From: Boswellia sacra
Lineage: Eukaryota > Streptophyta > Magnoliopsida > Sapindales > Burseraceae
Reading direction: 5' to 3'
DNA: 64,000 nt
Assembly: GCA_013180625.2 (NCBI GenBank)
Contig: SNVD02004841.1
Coordinates: 150,003-214,002 of the forward strand
Positions within the stretch are counted from its first letter, which is position 1; every line of letters starts with the position of its first letter. Below are positions 60,849 to 64,000 of this stretch, in pieces. The notes below the pieces were generated by a model. That model saw only the letters and a list, made by a program, of their open reading frames with translations, was not told the DNA's origin and did no database searches. A program made the translations under genes and the position numbers.

Positions 60849-63000
60849 GAATGTTATGAAGCTGGCCTTGTACTACGTGCTGGAGCATTTTTTTATGGTA
60901 CGAGATCGACGCCGACTTGTCTCCCGTGTGTGGTTGAATTTTGTCAACACACTGGATAATTTTAACAATTATCCATGGGGTTCGGTGTCTTTTGGTAAAA
61001 CACTTAAAGGAATGAAAAACGCTTTGGACAACAGGTTAAAAAAATATAAGAAGCGAGCCCAAGCGAAGACGAAACAGGTAGAGAGATATAACTTAGAAAA
61101 GTGCCCCTACGCTATTCAGGTACGTACTGCAAAATAAGTATGTTGACGTGTTTATTATTTGCTTTGGCATACAAATTTAAATACATAGTGTCACTAACTA
61201 ATCCTTATGTTATTCAGGTTTGGTTGTGCGAGACCGTGCCGTATATTGGCGTGACATATGGGCGAGTGGGCAAGGACTTAGAGGGGAGGATACCGCGCTT
61301 GTTAAAGTGGGAGACAAAGAAGACCCCGTCGAGGACATCGTCAAACGTGATGTCCTGCTGGTTATGAGGCAGGTATGTAAGGTTCCCCTGTCTTATGAAC
61401 TTTTCTGATTTATAAGGTCACAGCGAATCGCTATTTAATTTGATGGATTATTTGTTGACACAGGCTCGTCCACTAGTCGTTTTGGAGCCATCTGAGGCAG
61501 AGCAGAGGACACATTGGTATACTAAGCTCGCTGAAGTAGTTGGCATCCGGAGAGGTGCACATGTAGCCTGGGCGACATCTGTGGATGCTCCATTTTTTGC
61601 CCGATGAGAGGATTGAGCCACTTCCCTCAGAGGATCCATCAACTCCATCTCTTACTGGTCAGAGTCCACCTCATGCTGGTCAGAGTTCCCCTATTAGACC
61701 TAATGTGGGGCCAACCAGAGACACATCTAGTCCTTCAGGTGATGTCCGTACGCAATCTCCGTCGCCTTCTTCCCCCGTTTGTCCTACACGTCAAGCATAC
61801 GAGAGTCACGGTCATGAGGATCCATCCAGAACTCATGCCGCTGGACATAGTCCCATCGATAGGCCTGACGTGGGGGCAGACATGGACACAGTCAGTACCC
61901 CCATCAGTCCTACGCCGGAGATGTTTGACAGCTATGGACCTGCAGGTGATTCAATTCCTCCGTCGGGTCGTGCGACCACCTACCATTACATTTCCCCTTC
62001 TATACACGATGTCTCTCTAAGCCCGAAGGTATGTAATGAGAATTTACATTCGTATTCTTATCCGTTTACATTTGCTGCTCTGTTGGTTTATGAAAGTGAT
62101 CGTTAATAATGACATACAGGCGCAGCCGGTCCATGATGAGTTCCAGAGTACAGTTCTGCATGAGCTTGTATTGTTACGGGCAGAGAACAAGCAAATGTAG
62201 GAGGAGATAGTTCTTTTGCGTAAGGTTGTTGTGCTATTGGGTGGCCATTTCGGATATGCTGACATGGAACGTTGCAAAAGTTACAAATCAGATTTTGTGA
62301 TTTCCACGCTTAACCTGACGTTGAGGTTTGCTTTAATACAGGATTCGGATGGAGGTTCGGGCGATGACGGTGAAGGCCAGCAGCTAACTAAACCGGAACC
62401 CGTGGACACGAGTGTTCGTGCCACCGATGCTCCTCCCACGGGCTTCGTTTCGCGCTGAGGTCGTCGGCTACTTCTGGGGAAGCATAAGCAGAGCCCCTTT
62501 GTTAGTCCGCTGGGTAGGAAGAGGGCGAGGGTTGAGCCACATGAGAAAGTCCCAGACGATCAGCATGTACAGCCAGAGGCCCCGGTTGTTTAGCCAGTAG
62601 AGAGACCAGATCAGCAGCCCCCTGAGGATACGACAGTGGTCTCGTCTTGTGGACTCGGGATCCACTATTTGACCCACATGCCCCCCTAGCAACTACTGAT
62701 GTTGAGGTCTTCGATGCATGGCTGGGGGACGTAAAGGGTGATATTGAGTTGGGTGTTTGCATCACTGATCGTGTGTTCTTCAAGACGTTACTGAGGCCGT
62801 GAGATTGGCTTGCATCTGAGGTAGTTTGAGTCCTTCTCATCTCCTCCAATATTGCAATATACATTTCAAATTATTATTGATAACTATTACTGTATTCAGC
62901 ACATGGATAGCTACTTATGAATGCTACGCTGCAGAGCTCGCACTATGGCCACACCTGGTGTCCAGAGGTCTGCTTTCCTGCACACCACATTCTGGGTACG

Positions 63001-63114
63001 TATTTCATAAACATATGAATTTGTAGTTAATTTCTAATTCCTTCAATGCGCTAACCGAACTCATGAAATTGTATTTCATAAACACATGAATTTGTAGTTA
63101 ATTTCTAATTCCTT
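63001..63114. repeat. Tandem duplication at the breakpoint of the second gypsy copy
   Basis: TATTTCATAAACATATGAAT plus the next 23 bases (63001-63043) recur at 63072-63114, just where the inverted gypsy fragment starts. The period is 71 bp. The sequence belongs to an intron of the Ulp1-type gene. Confidence 0.85.
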
Positions 63115-64000
63115 GGCTTCGATAAGCCATCGGATATCAGCAGGCACATTTAGGAGCATCAATGCCCAAAGTCTAGTCATCCGTACTTTATAAATTTTAA
63201 ACACAGCATTTTGAGGAAGTGAAGGGAAATATTTACGAAGGTTCGATAGAAAGATATCAGCATCCATCGAAGAGAAGAAAAGGAGAGATATTACCGATAA
63301 TGCGATTGAGTTTGTTCTTCTCCCAGATATGCACGTTTCAAACCTTCGAACAATGGCTTCAACTCCCGTTTGAATGTTTCCTCAAGCTGTTACACAACTG
63401 AACTCGAAGCACGGAATAATCAAATTAAACACAAGAAAAAAAAAGAAAATAGAGACACATAAAAGAAATAAAAACACAAGAGCAAATGAAAGTCAAAAAC
63501 AAACAACAAAGCAAATGAGACAGATGGCAAAGAGAGATAAAACCTGATCAATTTGATGGCCTACAAAAGGAATCTCCTTGAGACACAAAAATCGATCATT
63601 ATTACCTCATTTTATTTTCTTTTCTTCTTTTTTTTATTTTTCAAAAACATTGGGTTGCCTCCCAATAAGCGCTTGGTTTAACGTCCTCAGCCCGACGTTG
63701 GTTCCATCATGGCAGGGTCCAATCTCCGCTGTGCTTCTCTAGTGGGCTTGGATCCTTTTTCCAACAAGAATTGGTGCATGCATATGACTGGGCCTTGGAT
63801 GTTAGCAATCGTCCACCCAATAGCTGTTTTGTGGTCTGTAAGTATTCGGACGAGTTTCTCTTCTTGTATTCGTGCAAGGCCCATAATTGGCAAAGGATCA
63901 TCCTCACTCAAGAATCCATGCCTCAAATGATCTGGAAGAAGCTTAAGCTCTAAGGCAGCGGCTGTCATCACAGAAGAAGAATTTTCTCATTAGATAAAGG
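63114..64000 (-). mobile_element. Second gypsy copy, inverted and truncated
   Basis: Minus-strand sequence collinear with 54940-55850 of the element at 51721. It includes the protease-end linker (63971-63687), the same RT-to-integrase deletion junction (GAGGACGTTAAACC followed by AAGCGCTTATTGGG) and the segment for DADIFLSNLRKYFPSLPQNA. It breaks off at GAAGCCAAGG, so the LOG region and 3' LTR are missing; the other side continues past the window end. Shared deletion means both copies descend from the same non-autonomous lineage. Confidence 0.9.
63687..63971 (-). pseudogene. Pre-RT linker fragment of the second gypsy copy
   Basis: 94-codon frame with LPDHLRHGFLSEDDPLPIMG, EEKLVRILTDHKTAIGWTIA and CMHQFLLEKGSKPTREAQRR ending MEPTSG, the counterpart of 54970-55260. 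No catalytic domain. Confidence 0.85.

Larger units (their letters stand above)
51123..63000 (+). pseudogene. DUF1985-Ulp1 protease gene of the MULE, split and decayed
   Basis: Exons seen: up to 51402 (GLSFTMKTPFDEHYHAVI, DMFRNTCFGFILDI, the DUF1985 core), 51522-51720 (HEFGLVTGLRF) continuing at 60854-61119 after the retrotransposon (LALYYVLEHFF, YPWGSVSFGKTLKGMK), 61218-61372 (WLCETVPYIG, RIPRLLKW) and 61464-61605. A proline/serine-rich linker (61605-62030), a coiled-coil-like piece (62120-62240), an acidic then basic linker (62342-62580) and the beginning of the Ulp1 C48 domain (62680-62820; DVEVFDAWLGDVKG, FFKTLLRP) follow, then 62900-62996 (RSAFLHTTFW). Ulp1-type enzymes cleave SUMO; the catalytic His-Asp-Cys part is not in the window. 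Stops at about 61605, 62197, 62456 and 62800 and the insertion make it a pseudogene. Confidence 0.78.
50290..63113 (+). mobile_element. Large Ulp1-gene-carrying MULE (left part), broken by retrotransposons
   Basis: The left terminus at about 50290 (TTAGTGATCTTTAGTAAAAT, then TGTCATAGATACTTTCTTGA and AAGACTAAAATACC) matches both ends of the non-autonomous MULE at 20561-21662. Inside it, from 51123, is a multi-exon gene of the DUF1985-Ulp1 type known from Kaonashi-like MULEs, which carry Ulp1-protease-like genes. The right terminus is not in the window. A gypsy element occupies 51721-60848 and a second truncated one begins at 63114. No MULE transposase (mudrA) was found. The superfamily assignment rests on the terminal similarity and the gene content. 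Confidence 0.7.

Noticed and set aside
61585..62106. Stand-alone proline-rich protein
   Set aside because: Its position and exon borders fit the linker of the Ulp1-type gene rather than an independent gene.

Overview
This is an AT-rich plant (dicot-type) nuclear window dominated by transposable elements. The evidence is spliced introns with GT-AG borders in a plant receptor-like cytoplasmic kinase, plant Ty1/copia and Ty3/gypsy elements, CACTA, Mutator-like (MULE) and hAT elements with target-site duplications, and fragments of plant gene families. All calls come from reading the sequence; no database search was run. I see exactly one gene that looks intact and host-encoded: an RBK2-type receptor-like cytoplasmic kinase (39836-43071, minus strand, seven exons, 396 residues).

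Layout. 1-2954: decayed copia pol with its 3' LTR. 3850-4830: a MULE-like element with GTGTCGA-type repeats. 6819-13085: a complete CACTA element (TSD TGA) without transposase, carrying fragments of a bHLH gene, a WDR74-like WD40 gene and a Myb/SANT-like gene, plus a nested hAT element. 13089-15640: the part of a segmental duplication beside the CACTA insertion, whose other copy (34595-35975) preserves the empty CACTA site. 15647-20115: a CACTA-like end, a 1.5-kb MULE, and a minus-strand copia gag and LTR split by a 375-bp MULE with a perfect 9-bp TSD. 20561-21662: a hairpin-like non-autonomous MULE. 23043-23655: a TSO1/CPP-type CXC pseudogene. 24983: another CACTA-like end. 25800-27242: copia 3' remnant with LTR. 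29370-33710: a tandem segmental duplication, one copy hit by an hAT element whose end was later triplicated. 36316-37599: a MULE with doubled terminal repeats. 39836-43071: the RBK2-like kinase. 43072-50290: non-coding, including a second copy of the kinase's upstream region at about 46580-47000.

50290-64000 is the most interesting part. A large MULE starts at about 50290 and carries a decayed Ulp1-protease (DUF1985-Ulp1) gene. A Ty3/gypsy LTR retrotransposon (51721-60848, LTRs of about 1.4 kb, tRNA-Asp-type primer site) is inserted in one exon of that gene. The retrotransposon has gag and protease remnants, no reverse transcriptase or integrase, and an intronless LONELY GUY (LOG) cytokinin-activating enzyme ORF of 211 codons with its catalytic motif intact. 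Three 66-bp repeats, each with a G-box, lie 250-380 bp upstream of it. A second, inverted and truncated copy of the same retrotransposon lineage, with the same internal deletion, runs off the right end of the window. The unusual candidate here is therefore a non-autonomous LTR retrotransposon that captured a hormone-activation gene, itself nested in a protease-gene-carrying DNA transposon.
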